A stretch of 64,000 nucleotides of DNA from Ensifer sp. LC163 (GCF_001695855.1 NZ_MBSS01000056.1:203977-267976); one strand, 5' to 3'. Shown: positions 42,549 through 51,919, counted from the stretch's first letter. A program made the numbers and translations. The notes: generated by a model from the sequence alone, not told the origin.

Positions 42549-43544
42549 ATGGCAATATCCCTGTCCGCATTCGCCCGATCGAAGGGCATCGCCCATCCCG
42601 GAAAAGGGGAAGCATCAGGCGCTTACACCTCCGTCGACGAACTGGTCGGGCTCGAAGCGATTGCCTGCGATCTGACCTTCCTGCGCAAGGCGCCGGTTCG
42701 GCGCTTGCTGGCTGGACGCCATGAATCGCGCATGCGCGGCCGCGGGCTTTCCTTCGAGGAACTTCGCGAATACCTGCCGGGCGACGACATCCGAACCATC
42801 GACTGGAGGGTGACGGCGCGCACCGGCAAGCCCGTCGTGCGGGTCTATGACGAGGAGAAGGATCGACCGGCCCTTGTTATCGTCGACCAACGCATCAACA
42901 TGTTCTTCGGCAGCCGCCGAGCCATGAAGTCGGTGGCCGCGGCAGAGGTGGCTGCCCTTTGCGCCTGGCGCATCACCGCGCTCGGCGACCGGGTCGGCGG
43001 CTTCGTCTTCGGAGACGAGACCGTCGACGAGGTCCGGCCCTATCACAGCCGCGAGGCCGTCATTCGTTTTGCCGACATCATCGTTCGCCACAACACAGTG
43101 CTCACCGCTGCCTCTCAGGTAGCAAGGGGCGACGAGCAACTGGACCTCGTGCTCTCGACCGTCGCCAATATCGCCAAGCATGATCACTTGATCATCGTCA
43201 TCAGCGATTTCGACGGGCACGGTCTGGAAACGCGCGACATGCTGCTCAAGCTGTCGGCCCACAATGACGTGATCGCTATCCTGATCTACGACCCCTTCAT
43301 GCTGGAATTGCCGCGCAAGGGCGACATCGTCGTCAGTGGCGGCGCTCAGCAGGCCGAGCTTCAATTTGGCCACGGAAACGTCCGTGAGGCGATCGACAGC
43401 TTCGCCCGCAAGCGCGGGCGTGCGCTGCTGGCATGGCAGCAGGACCTGGGCCTGCCGATGCTGCCCATTTCTTCGGCGGAAGAGATCGCACCGCAATTGC
43501 GCAACATGCTCGGCCAATTGGCCTGGCGTCAGCGGAGACGGTAG
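42549..43544 (+). CDS. DUF58 domain protein of the Bat operon
   Basis: 331-aa protein with the DUF58 signature (GLSFEELREYLPGDDIRTIDWRV as core motif, split at GDDIRTIDW) and a VWA-like C-terminal half (ALVIVDQRINMFFGSR, LIIVISDFDGHG). It has no clear membrane helix. It is always encoded beside moxR and is thought to be its partner. ATG at 42549 lies 17 nt after the moxR stop, preceded by GAGAAGGG. The next gene begins 2 nt after its stop, so translation is likely coupled. Confidence 0.88.
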   Translation: MAISLSAFARSKGIAHPGKGEASGAYTSVDELVGLEAIACDLTFLRKAPVRRLLAGRHESRMRGRGLSFEELREYLPGDDIRTIDWRVTARTGKPVVRVYDEEKDRPALVIVDQRINMFFGSRRAMKSVAAAEVAALCAWRITALGDRVGGFVFGDETVDEVRPYHSREAVIRFADIIVRHNTVLTAASQVARGDEQLDLVLSTVANIAKHDHLIIVISDFDGHGLETRDMLLKLSAHNDVIAILIYDPFMLELPRKGDIVVSGGAQQAELQFGHGNVREAIDSFARKRGRALLAWQQDLGLPMLPISSAEEIAPQLRNMLGQLAWRQRRR

Positions 43545-43546
43545 CG

Positions 43547-44074
43547 ATGGAAGGCGCCACGCCATCGGTCGATCCTGGTCTCGCTGCCGCGCTCCGCGGT
43601 CTTGCCGATATCGCCTTGCCGCCGCCCGTCTCCATGCTGCCGCAGACCTGGGCCTGGGCCGTGCTCGCCGCGCTCGTCGTCCTGGCAATCGCCTTCGCGC
43701 TCTGGCGCTGGTATCGATACCGTGAGATCAATCGCTATCGTCGCGAGGCGCTTGGCGAACTTCGTCTGATCGAGGAGGGCATCGGCACGGCCCAAACACG
43801 TGGCGATGCGCTCGCTGCCCTGCCCGCCCTTCTCAAGCGCACCGCGCTCGCGGTCTGGCCCCGCGAGACGATTGCCAATCTGAGCGGCAGAGGCTGGATC
43901 GGCTTTCTCGACGCCCATTCCGGTGGCCCTGTCCTTCCCGAAGCCGCGGCGCGTTTCTTCGAAGAGGCGGAATACCGCGGACCGGCGGCATTGGCATCTG
44001 TTCCCGAGGCCGAAGCCAAGGCTCACGTCGCTGCGGCGCGGCACTGGATCGAGGCGCACCATGTACGTTCTTGA
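43547..44074 (+). CDS. DUF4381 domain protein of the Bat operon
   Basis: 175-aa inner-membrane protein with one helix (TWAWAVLAALVVLAIAFALW, about 33-52) and a cytosolic C-terminal domain (EALGELRLIEEGI, LPALLKRTALAVWPRETIA, LSGRGWIGFLDA) matching DUF4381. The ATG at 43547 follows the previous stop by 2 nt. The 3' end overlaps the next gene by 14 nt. It is a standard member of proteobacterial bat operons between DUF58 and the first VWA protein. Its own function is unknown. Confidence 0.85.
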   Translation: MEGATPSVDPGLAAALRGLADIALPPPVSMLPQTWAWAVLAALVVLAIAFALWRWYRYREINRYRREALGELRLIEEGIGTAQTRGDALAALPALLKRTALAVWPRETIANLSGRGWIGFLDAHSGGPVLPEAAARFFEEAEYRGPAALASVPEAEAKAHVAAARHWIEAHHVRS

Positions 44075-45065
44075 TCATTCCTGGCTGCTCGTCCTGCTGC
44101 CGCTTCCCGTCGTCATCTGGTGGCTCCTCCCCGCCTATCGCGAGCAATCGGCGGCGGTCCGGATCCCGTTCTTCAAGGACATCACCGCGGCGGCGGGCAT
44201 CGGCGCGACCGAAGGATCGGTCGTGCCCAAGTCAAACCTCGGGCAAAAGCTGATTGCGCCGATCTGCTGGGTCCTGATCGTGCTGGCGCTGGCACGGCCG
44301 CAATATATCGAACCGCCGATCGAAAAGATCGAACCGCAGCGCGATCTGATGCTGGCGATCGACCTGTCGCAATCAATGGATACGCGCGACTTTCACGATC
44401 CCGGCGGCAATCTGCAGACCCGTGTCGATGCCGTGCATGCGGTTGTTGGCGACTTCATCGACAAGCGCCCCGACGACCGGCTCGGCCTCGTGGCCTTTGG
44501 CGACGCGCCCTACCCGCTCGTGCCGTTCACGCTCGACCACAAGACCGTCAAGGCGATGCTGGCCGACAGCCTGCCGGGCATGGCGGGGCCGCGCACCGCG
44601 ATCGGCGATGCGATCGGCCTTGCAATCAAGATGTTCGACCAAAGCACGGCGCCGGATAAGGTCCTGATCCTGCTGACCGACGGCAACGACACGGCCAGCA
44701 AGATGCCGCCCGACAAGGCCGCCGGCATCGCAGCCGAAAAACACATCGTCATCCACACTGTCGGTATCGGCGATCCCGATGCGCAAGGGGAGCAGAAGCT
44801 CGACACATCAATCCTGCAACAGATCGCTACGGCGACGCACGGTCGCTACTTCTTCGGCCAGGACCAGACGTCGCTCCAGAACATCTACGAGTTGCTCGAC
44901 CAGTTGACGCCTGCGAACCAGAAGACCCTATCCTGGCGGCCACGCATCGAACTGTTCCACTATCCGCTCGGCGCGTCGCTGATCATCGTCCTCGTCTATC
45001 ACGCGATCATGTGGCTGCTGTCAGCGCGTGCGGACCGGCGTCGCGAACGGGAGGCCGGGGCATGA
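44061..45065 (+). CDS. batA: VWA-domain protein, BatA-like
   Basis: 334-aa inner-membrane protein. It has N-terminal helices (SWLLVLLPLPVVIWWLLP; LIAPICWVLIVLALARP), then a von Willebrand factor A domain with an intact MIDAS site, D101-LSQS (AIDLSQSMD), and the second metal Asp in LLTDGND, then a C-terminal helix (LGASLIIVLVYHAIMWLL). VWA domains bind protein partners in a metal-dependent way. The start overlaps the previous gene by 14 nt and the stop overlaps the next ATG (ATGA). The symbol is given by operon position and domain order. Confidence 0.88.
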   Translation: MYVLDHSWLLVLLPLPVVIWWLLPAYREQSAAVRIPFFKDITAAAGIGATEGSVVPKSNLGQKLIAPICWVLIVLALARPQYIEPPIEKIEPQRDLMLAIDLSQSMDTRDFHDPGGNLQTRVDAVHAVVGDFIDKRPDDRLGLVAFGDAPYPLVPFTLDHKTVKAMLADSLPGMAGPRTAIGDAIGLAIKMFDQSTAPDKVLILLTDGNDTASKMPPDKAAGIAAEKHIVIHTVGIGDPDAQGEQKLDTSILQQIATATHGRYFFGQDQTSLQNIYELLDQLTPANQKTLSWRPRIELFHYPLGASLIIVLVYHAIMWLLSARADRRREREAGA

Positions 45066-46633
45066 TTGCCGACTTCCATTTCCTCAGACCACTCTGGCTG
45101 CTGGCGCTGGCAGCAGCGCCCTTGCTCGTCGTTCTGATCGGTAGACGCACCGACGTGCGCTCCCAATGGCGGGACATGATTGCGCCGCATCTTCTCGATC
45201 ACCTGCTGATCGAGAAAGCCGGGAAGCGCCGCTTTCATCCCGTTCATCTGACGGCTGGCCTGATTATGATCGCCGCGATCGCAGCTGCCGGTCCGACATG
45301 GCAACGCGAAAAGCCACCCTTCGTCGAGGATACCGCGCCGCTGGCGATCGCGATCGACCTGACTGAAACGATGAATGCCACCGATGTTTCGCCGACGCGG
45401 CTCGAGCGGGCCAAGCTGAAGGTGCAGGACATCCTTTCGCTGCGAAAGGGCGCGCGCACCGCCCTGTTTGCCTATGCCGGTACGGCCCACATGGTGCTGC
45501 CGCTCACCGATGATGCGAACCTCGTCAAGACCTATCTGGCAGCCTTGTCGCCGGGCATCATGCCGGTTGCCGGCAGGGACACCGGCAAAGCGCTGCAAGC
45601 GACGGAAAACGCCCTTTCCAGCGAAACCGTGCCGGGCACCATCCTGTTCATGACTGATGGCGTCGAGCGCACGGCGTTCGAAGCCTTTGCGCAGTACAAG
45701 GGCCGCAACGACTTGATGGTGCTCGGCATCGGCACCGCGAACGGTGGCCCGGTGAAGACCGCCGACGGCCAGTTCCTGACCGATGCGACAGGCGCGCGCG
45801 TTCACGCAAAACTGGATATCGATGCACTGAAGGCATTGCAGGCGGCCTCGAAGGCTGAGGTCGCGACGGTCACGCTCGACGACAGCGACGTGCGTTGGAT
45901 CGTGCGGCGGATCCAGAGCAGCTTTGCGCAAAAGACCGCCGAAGGTGTGACGCGCTGGTACGACGCCGGCTGGTGGCTGACCATCCCGATCGCGCTCCTC
46001 GCCGCGTTCTGGTTCCGTCGGGGCTGGACGGTGCGCTGGGCAGTCTATCTGATTGCCGTCGGCACGGTGTTATCGGGAGCAAAGGCGGAGGCAGCCGATC
46101 GCAGCTTTGCCGATCTCTGGTTTACACCGGACCAGCAGGGCCAGCGCGCCTTCGAGCGCGGTGACTTCCAGGGGGCGGCCGGCGATTTCACCGATCCGGC
46201 CTGGCAGGGCGTCGCGGCCTATCGTATCGGGCGCTACCAGGATGCCATCGACGCCTTTGCCCAGGCTGACACGGCCGAAAGCTACTATAATCAGGGCAAC
46301 GCCCTGATGCATCTCGACAAGGCTGAAGAAGCGATCGCTGCCTACCAGCAGGCTCTGAAACGGCGCCCGGACTGGCTAGAGGCCAAGCAGAACCTGGCCG
46401 TGGCCGAGAAACGCAAGGCCGACAAGGACAAGCAAGAACAGGATGAACAGCAGGAACAGGCGGGCATGGACCCCGACCAGGTTCAGTTCGACGACAAGGG
46501 CAAAAAGGGCAAGGAGGCCACAGTCCAAGGGGCGCCGCAGACCGCCGAGATGTGGATGCGCAATATCCAGGTCTCTCCGGCCGATCTGCTGGCACGGAAA
46601 TTCGCGATCGAAGCGAAGGATGCGAAACCATGA
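45062..46633 (+). CDS. VWA plus TPR protein, fused BatB/BatC-like
   Basis: 523-aa protein combining BatB (N-terminal helices and VWA domain) with BatC (TPR). The VWA MIDAS reads D99-LTETM rather than the canonical DxSxS, with Thr in place of Ser at both positions. A helix near residues 320-345 is followed by TPR units (AFERGDFQGAAGDF, YRIGRYQDAIDAF, NQGNALMHLDKAEEAIAAYQ) and a Lys/Glu/Gln-rich tail (DKDKQEQDEQQEQ). In many species batB and batC are separate. The start and stop each overlap a neighbour as ATGA. Confidence 0.87.
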   Translation: MIADFHFLRPLWLLALAAAPLLVVLIGRRTDVRSQWRDMIAPHLLDHLLIEKAGKRRFHPVHLTAGLIMIAAIAAAGPTWQREKPPFVEDTAPLAIAIDLTETMNATDVSPTRLERAKLKVQDILSLRKGARTALFAYAGTAHMVLPLTDDANLVKTYLAALSPGIMPVAGRDTGKALQATENALSSETVPGTILFMTDGVERTAFEAFAQYKGRNDLMVLGIGTANGGPVKTADGQFLTDATGARVHAKLDIDALKALQAASKAEVATVTLDDSDVRWIVRRIQSSFAQKTAEGVTRWYDAGWWLTIPIALLAAFWFRRGWTVRWAVYLIAVGTVLSGAKAEAADRSFADLWFTPDQQGQRAFERGDFQGAAGDFTDPAWQGVAAYRIGRYQDAIDAFAQADTAESYYNQGNALMHLDKAEEAIAAYQQALKRRPDWLEAKQNLAVAEKRKADKDKQEQDEQQEQAGMDPDQVQFDDKGKKGKEATVQGAPQTAEMWMRNIQVSPADLLARKFAIEAKDAKP

Positions 46634-47991
46634 ACCTTCGCATCTTGCCCATTCTCCTCGGGTTGTTCACCCTCTGGCTGTCGCTGGCGAACTTCGCGCT
46701 TGCCGCCGAGCCATTTGCCCGCGCCACGCTCGCCACCAAGGGAACGATCTACGCCGGACAGCAGGTAGAAGTCGACGTTGATGTTTTTGTGCCGAACTAC
46801 TTCCTCGCGGCGCCGCAATTTCCGCTGTTCGACCTGCCGGGGGCGGTTGTCGCTATGCCCGATGATCGCGGCATGAACCTGAGCGAAACCGTCGATGGCG
46901 CCGCCTTTTCCGGCATCCGCAAGACCTATGTGATCACCCCGCAGGCGGCCGGAGACTACGTATTGCCGCCTGTCGATATCCCGTTCGGCTATGCGGCCGT
47001 CCCCGGCGAAACTACACAAGGCCGCGTTAAACTGCCGGCGCTGCGCCTGACGGTGACGGCAGTGCCCGGCGGCGCTGACGGCCAAGCCGGCGTCACCGCC
47101 GCGAAAGTGACGATCACCCAGGCCTTCGACCGGAACCCGGCGAGCCTGCGCGCCGGCGATGCCCTGGTGCGCACTGTCACCGTCCATGCGGAAGGGTTGG
47201 CGGCGATGATGATCCCCGAACCGACCTTCGAGGCGGCGGCCGGCGTGCAGGTCTATGTCCACGACCCCGTCCTCTCCGAGGACAGATCGGACCGCGGCGA
47301 ATTTCGCGGCGGCGTCCGCAAGGACACGGCCACCTATGTCTTCGCAAAAGCGGGAAACTACGCGATCCCCGCGATCACCGTGCAGTGGTTCGATCCGACG
47401 GTCGGCAAGACACAAACGGCCGAAGCGCCTGGGGCCAAGGTGTCGGTTGCGGCAGCGCCAGCAAATGCGACCGCTCTAGCCCCGCCTTCCCCACCGCCGG
47501 AGAAAGCACCCTTCGATTGGCAATGGTGGGGCGCCGCCCTGCTGGCCGTGACCGCGCTGGCGCTTCTGATCCGCGTTGCCGCCGATTTGGCCGGCCGTAT
47601 TCAGGCGTGGCTTGACGAAGCACGGATGCGGCGGGCGCAGTCCGAACCCACGGCTTTCCATCGCGTCGATGAAGGATGCCGCAGTGGCGACGCCCAACGT
47701 TTTGAGGCGGCGATCGACGCGTGGTCGCGAAAGACGGGAAACATACCGTTAGCCCGCTGGCTCGACCGCTTCGCAGACGTGGAGACAAGGGCAGCCTTCG
47801 CCGAGCACCAGCGGTTACTTTATCGAAGCGCACAGAATACGGCGCAGAAGGCCAATCTCCTGCCGCTCAGAACCGGCCTCCGCAGGGCCAGGCGGCTCTG
47901 GCTCGAGCAAACCTCCGACGACGAGCCGGCGCCGGCCAACGAACTGCCTGACCTCAACCCGGCGCTCGGCGCCGAACCAAGGGAGGCATGA
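46630..47991 (+). CDS. batD: BatD-like membrane protein
   Basis: 453-aa protein with a signal peptide (LRILPILLGLFTLWLSLANF, cut near AALAAEP), a large periplasmic part of beta-sandwich repeats (SLRAGDALVRTVTVHAEG), one membrane helix (WWGAALLAVTALALLIRVAA, about 300-320) and a cytosolic C-terminal domain. It is the last gene of the bat operon. It joins the upstream gene through ATGA. The C-terminus is Pro/Ala-rich and not conserved. No strong terminator follows directly. Confidence 0.82.
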   Translation: MNLRILPILLGLFTLWLSLANFALAAEPFARATLATKGTIYAGQQVEVDVDVFVPNYFLAAPQFPLFDLPGAVVAMPDDRGMNLSETVDGAAFSGIRKTYVITPQAAGDYVLPPVDIPFGYAAVPGETTQGRVKLPALRLTVTAVPGGADGQAGVTAAKVTITQAFDRNPASLRAGDALVRTVTVHAEGLAAMMIPEPTFEAAAGVQVYVHDPVLSEDRSDRGEFRGGVRKDTATYVFAKAGNYAIPAITVQWFDPTVGKTQTAEAPGAKVSVAAAPANATALAPPSPPPEKAPFDWQWWGAALLAVTALALLIRVAADLAGRIQAWLDEARMRRAQSEPTAFHRVDEGCRSGDAQRFEAAIDAWSRKTGNIPLARWLDRFADVETRAAFAEHQRLLYRSAQNTAQKANLLPLRTGLRRARRLWLEQTSDDEPAPANELPDLNPALGAEPREA

Positions 47992-48348
47992 GAGCGCCTC
48001 TCACCGCCTATGCCGGCTGCCGCGCCGAATGGGCTCGCGATATGGGGTTGTTGATGCGGATCGAACCGGCCAACGCTTATTATCGATGGTTTGTTTCGAG
48101 CAGCGAACGATAACGGATCGCTTGATGTCGCTGATTTGAGCGCAACGGTTTTCGCCAGACGGGCGCAAACCGTTCGTAGAGCCCCCACGAGCCAAGAATA
48201 ATTCCGCGGAAAATGCCAAGCGGCGCGAAATATTTGCGCAGCTGCCTTTGCGAATGGCACGGATCTGCAACACAGCGGCCTCGCTCGCGGTGTATCCTGT
48301 ATCTCAATCGATCCAATCATCTGTTGGGCAGGGAGGCAGGGTATCTTC
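47992..48348. other. Intergenic region after the bat operon
   Basis: 357 nt without a convincing gene. An 8-bp perfect inverted repeat (AACGGTTT ... AAACCGTT, 48144-48174, inner GCC/GGC pairing) could be a weak terminator for the bat operon, without a T-run. The right end holds a GGGAGGCAGGG ribosome site for the ATC hydrolase gene. Confidence 0.4.
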
Positions 48349-48882
48349 ATGACGGAGCAGGACAAGACAGCAAGCGCGGCGACTTCGCGAGCGGCGATGG
48401 AAGGCGAGTTGGGCATTCTCGCACGACGGCGCATCGAGGCCGGGATCATCGCGCCGATCTATGAAGCAATGCGCGAAGAGATCGGCGAGGAGCGCGCCCA
48501 GGCGATCATCGACAAGGCCGTCAGCCAAGCCGCCATCGAGGCCGGCAAGGCATTTGCCGCCAAGACGCCCGGCGGCACCAATCTTCGGACGTTCCAGGAG
48601 TTGCAGGATCTCTGGACGCAGGACGATGCCCTGACGATCGAGGTGACCAAGGCGACCGACGACGAATTCCACTACAACGTCAAACGCTGTCGATACGCCG
48701 AGACTTATCGCGAGATGGGGCTCGGCCATATCGGGCATCTGCTTTCCTGCAACCGCGACGGCGTGTTCTGCACCGGCTACGATCCGCGCATCACGCTTGA
48801 GCGCACGCAAACGGTGATGCAGGGCGCATCCCATTGCGATTTCCGCTACCGCTTGAATGCGGACGCCGGAGAGCAGAAATGA
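48349..48882 (+). CDS. L-2-amino-thiazoline-4-carboxylate hydrolase family protein (AtcB-like)
   Basis: 177-aa cytosolic protein of the ATC hydrolase family (PF14196-like). Family signature: VKRCRYAETYREMG, LLSCNRDGVFCTGYDP, LERTQTVMQGASHCDFRYRL. In Pseudomonas the enzyme opens the thiazoline ring of L-ATC to give N-carbamoyl-L-cysteine. The ATG at 48349 follows the ribosome site GGGAGGCAGGG. The stop overlaps the next ATG by 4 nt (ATGA). The partner next door belongs to the family that performs the second step, so the pair could make a complete ATC-to-cysteine route. Confidence 0.75.
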   Translation: MTEQDKTASAATSRAAMEGELGILARRRIEAGIIAPIYEAMREEIGEERAQAIIDKAVSQAAIEAGKAFAAKTPGGTNLRTFQELQDLWTQDDALTIEVTKATDDEFHYNVKRCRYAETYREMGLGHIGHLLSCNRDGVFCTGYDPRITLERTQTVMQGASHCDFRYRLNADAGEQK

Positions 48883-50138
48883 CCGCGGCCGGACACGCGC
48901 GCAGCACGCCGGCCACGGGCACCAACATGCCTGAGATCGACGGCGACCGGCTGTGGGCGGATATCGTTTCCACGGCGCGCTTCGGCGGCACCGACAAGGG
49001 TGGTGTCACCCGGTTGACGCTGACGGAGGAAGACCGCCAAGTCCGCGACTGGTTCGTCGCAGAATGCCGTTCGCTTGGCTGCATGATCGAAGTCGACCGG
49101 ATCGGCAATATCTTCGCCACCTACCCCGGCGAAGACCCGTCGCTGTCGCCGATCGCCGTCGGCAGCCATCTCGATACCCAGCCGCAGGGCGGCAGGTTCG
49201 ACGGTATCCTGGGGGTTCTCGCCGGGCTTGAACTGATCCGCACGCTGAAAGAGACCGCAACGGTGTTGCGGCACAACCTCACGGTCGTCAACTGGACGAA
49301 CGAGGAAGGTTCGCGCTTCTCGCCGGCAATGATGGGTTCCGGCGTCTTCGCCGGCGCATCGCGCCTGGAAGCGATCGATGCCGTGCTGGACCAGGATGGA
49401 ACGAGCGTGCAAACGGCGCTCGAAACCATCGGCTATCGCGGCGAAACTCCTGTCGGGCAAGTCGGTTTTGCCGCCTATGTCGAGCTCCACATCGAGCAGG
49501 GTCCGCTGCTGGAGGCGGCGGCAACGCAGATCGGCATCGTCACCGGCGTGCAGGGTGTACGGTGGTTCGATGTCGCAATCACGGGGACGGAAGCCCATGC
49601 GGGCAGCACACCGATGGCGCAGCGCAATGACGCGTTGGTCGCGGCCTCTCAGATCGTGCTTGCCGTGCGCGATATCGCGCACCGACATCTCCCCGGCGTC
49701 GGCACAACAGGCTTTGTCGCGGTCGGCCCCAATTCGCGCAATGTCGTGCCCGGCGCGGTGCAATTGCAGATCGATATGCGCCACCCATCGGAAGAAGGGC
49801 TTGACCTGATGCAGGCGGCCTTGGAGCAGATCGTCGGCGCGATCGATGCCAAGATCGCGCTCACTCACATCTGGTCCAAGCAACCGGTGGTCTTCGATCC
49901 CGCCATCGTCGATGCGGTGCGCGCCAGCGCCGAGGCGCTCGGCTATTCCACGACCGAGGTCGTCTCCGGTGCCGGTCACGATGCCGCGCACATCGCCGGC
50001 ATCTGCCCGACGGCGATGATCTTCGTGCCTTCCAAGGACGGGTTGTCGCACAACGAGGCCGAATACTCCTCGCCGGAGGAATGCGCGCGCGGTGCCGGGG
50101 TTCTGTTGCAGACCGTGCTGCAGATCGACCTGAAATAA
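48879..50138 (+). CDS. Zn-dependent N-carbamoyl amino acid amidohydrolase (AtcC/allantoate amidohydrolase family)
   Basis: 419-aa metallo-amidase of the M20/hydantoinase-carbamoylase family. Metal ligands: H97 (AVGSHLDTQPQGG), D108 (GRFDGILG), E143 (TNEEGSRFSP), then HIEQGPLLE and the C-terminal GLSHNEAEYSSPE. It hydrolyses N-carbamoyl-L-amino acids or allantoate to release ammonia and CO2. With the ATC hydrolase fused translationally upstream, N-carbamoyl-L-cysteine is the most likely substrate. Allantoate cannot be ruled out from sequence. It ends before a bidirectional hairpin. Confidence 0.82.
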   Translation: MTAAGHARSTPATGTNMPEIDGDRLWADIVSTARFGGTDKGGVTRLTLTEEDRQVRDWFVAECRSLGCMIEVDRIGNIFATYPGEDPSLSPIAVGSHLDTQPQGGRFDGILGVLAGLELIRTLKETATVLRHNLTVVNWTNEEGSRFSPAMMGSGVFAGASRLEAIDAVLDQDGTSVQTALETIGYRGETPVGQVGFAAYVELHIEQGPLLEAAATQIGIVTGVQGVRWFDVAITGTEAHAGSTPMAQRNDALVAASQIVLAVRDIAHRHLPGVGTTGFVAVGPNSRNVVPGAVQLQIDMRHPSEEGLDLMQAALEQIVGAIDAKIALTHIWSKQPVVFDPAIVDAVRASAEALGYSTTEVVSGAGHDAAHIAGICPTAMIFVPSKDGLSHNEAEYSSPEECARGAGVLLQTVLQIDLK

Positions 50139-50147
50139 CGGCAAGGC

Positions 50148-50172
50148 CGCCGGCAGGGCTCCCCTGCCGGCG
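50148..50172. terminator. Hairpin terminator between convergent genes
   Basis: CGCCGGCAGGG (50148-50158) pairs perfectly with CCCTGCCGGCG (50162-50172) over a 3-nt loop. It lies 10 nt after the amidohydrolase stop and 90 nt before the end of the convergent isochorismatase gene. It lacks a strong T-run. Confidence 0.6.
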
Positions 50173-50262
50173 ACGCCGATTTGAAGACTTGCTAAAGCAC
50201 GCCGCGATCTCTAGGCTCCGCTATCCACGCTGTAAACCATTGTTTTTATGCGATATACTGGT

Positions 50263-50952
50263 TCAGCCGCGGGTCGAATCCAGCTGCTCGTGATCTTTCT
50301 CGACCTGTTGCGCCTTCAGGTAGCTTTCGATCAGCAACTGATACTCCGGGAAGATCTTGGTGTAGATCTCGGCCCATTGCTGCGCGTCGTCACGGTGCCA
50401 GGTCCGCTGCAGTTCGGAGGCGACAGCAGCCGTGTCCATCGGCACAACGCCCGCCTGAACGACACGGGCAAGCGTGATCTCCTGCGCCATTTTCGAGTAG
50501 GTGCCCGACGCGTCGATGACGGCGAAGACCTTGTAGCCCTCATGCGCGGCGCTGATGGCCGGAAACGCCATGCAAACGCTGGTGATGGTGCCGGCGATGA
50601 TCAGCGTCTTGCGGCCCGTCGCCTTGACGGCCGCCACGAAGTCCGGATTGTCCCAGGCGTTGATCTCCCCGCGACGGGCGACATACTCGGCGTGCGGTGC
50701 GTTCGCATGAATTTCCGGGATCAGCGGGCCGTTCGGTCCCTGCGGCACCGATGCCGTGGTGATGACCGGCATCTTGGTCAGCGTTGCCATGCTGGCAAGC
50801 GCTGCCGCATGGGCGCGCAGCTTCGGCATCGGCATGTCGTTGACGGTCTGGAACAGGCCGCTCTGATGGTCGATCAGAAGCATGACCGCATCATCCGGAT
50901 CGATGACCGGACGGGCGCCGTTGAAGTTTGCGATTGTGTTGGGCGTGCTCAT
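50263..50952 (-). CDS. Isochorismatase-family cysteine hydrolase
   Basis: 229-aa cytosolic hydrolase. The catalytic triad is visible: D28 (LLIDHQSGLF), K115 (GRKTLIIAG) and C127 (TSVCMAFPA), plus a cis-peptide region. Members hydrolyse amides such as nicotinamide or ureides, or isochorismate. The substrate cannot be told here. The start MSTPNTIANF at 50952 follows AGGAGA at 6 nt. The frame is open 39 codons upstream inside the pirin gene region without meaning. It lies 91 nt after the pirin gene and is probably in the same LysR-controlled unit. Confidence 0.85.
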   Translation of the reverse strand: MSTPNTIANFNGARPVIDPDDAVMLLIDHQSGLFQTVNDMPMPKLRAHAAALASMATLTKMPVITTASVPQGPNGPLIPEIHANAPHAEYVARRGEINAWDNPDFVAAVKATGRKTLIIAGTITSVCMAFPAISAAHEGYKVFAVIDASGTYSKMAQEITLARVVQAGVVPMDTAAVASELQRTWHRDDAQQWAEIYTKIFPEYQLLIESYLKAQQVEKDHEQLDSTRG

Positions 50953-51043
50953 GTTTGTCTCCTGTTTGCGATTGATCTCCGCGCGCTCGGGCCGATCGTG
51001 GCCAGGTTGGGGCTCGGCGCGAAGGAAACGAGCCCCCGAGAAC

Positions 51044-51919
51044 TCAAAGTGCCGGTGCCGAGACGGCACCGAAGCTGCCGTTCTGGAAATCGGCGAAAGC
51101 CTGGCGGATTTCGTCGGCGGTGTTCATCACGAAGGGGCCATGCATGACCACCGGCTCGTCGATCGGCTCGCCGCTGAGGACGAGCACGGTCGCATCGGAG
51201 CTGGCGTCGAGCGTAATGGCACCGCCTTCGCGGCCGATGAGCCCGAACTGGGCTTCGCCGATCAGGTCGCTGCCGTTGACGAGCACGGTGCCATGCAACA
51301 CGGCCAGGCCGACCGAATGGCCCTCGGGCAGATCGAGCGCGAGCGAACCACCCTGCTTCAGGCGAAGATCCCAGAGATTGATCGGCGTAAACGTCTGCGC
51401 CGGTCCGGTGCGACCGTTGAACTCTCCGGCGATGACCCGCAGCGAGCCGGCACCCTCCGGCAGCGCCACTGTGGGAATGTCGCGGTTGAGCAGGGTCTGA
51501 TATCCCGGCTTTGTGGACTTGGCGCGCGCCGGCAGGTTGACCCAGAGCTGGACCATTTCCAGCGTCCCGCCCTGTTTGGTGAATGCCTCGGAGTGATGTT
51601 CCTCGTGCAGGATGCCGCCGGCGGCCGTCATCCATTGAACGTCGCCCGGGCCGATATGGCCGCCATTGCCGGCGGAGTCGCGGTGGTCCACTTCTCCCCT
51701 GTAGACGATGGTGACCGTCTCGAAGCCACGATGCGGATGCACGCCTACACCACGCGGGCGGCTGGCCGGTGCGAACTCCGTCGGACCGGCATAGTCGAGC
51801 AGCAGGAACGGGCTTGCATGTTCGCCGACGCTGTCATGGGAAAGCAGCGAGCGGACCGGAAAGCCATCGCCGACCCAATGTGGCCGGGGGTTTCCAAAGA
51901 TGCCGAGTATCTTGCGCAT
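51044..51919 (-). CDS. Pirin family protein
   Basis: 291-aa cupin protein. Metal-binding motifs of the N-terminal cupin are GVHPHRGFETVTIVYRGEV (two His) and LHEEHHSE, then a second cupin core. Bacterial pirins are iron-containing, and some act as quercetin 2,3-dioxygenase. The true role here is unknown. ATG at 51919 lies after GGAGAAACAGAC. The gene is divergent from a LysR regulator, with a palindrome in the 125-nt gap, the usual arrangement for these pairs in rhizobia. Confidence 0.88.
   Translation of the reverse strand: MRKILGIFGNPRPHWVGDGFPVRSLLSHDSVGEHASPFLLLDYAGPTEFAPASRPRGVGVHPHRGFETVTIVYRGEVDHRDSAGNGGHIGPGDVQWMTAAGGILHEEHHSEAFTKQGGTLEMVQLWVNLPARAKSTKPGYQTLLNRDIPTVALPEGAGSLRVIAGEFNGRTGPAQTFTPINLWDLRLKQGGSLALDLPEGHSVGLAVLHGTVLVNGSDLIGEAQFGLIGREGGAITLDASSDATVLVLSGEPIDEPVVMHGPFVMNTADEIRQAFADFQNGSFGAVSAPAL

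Noticed and set aside
48144..48174. Inverted repeat after the bat operon as a riboswitch or sRNA
   Set aside because: Single 8-bp stem only; no conserved multi-stem structure; kept as a weak terminator at most.
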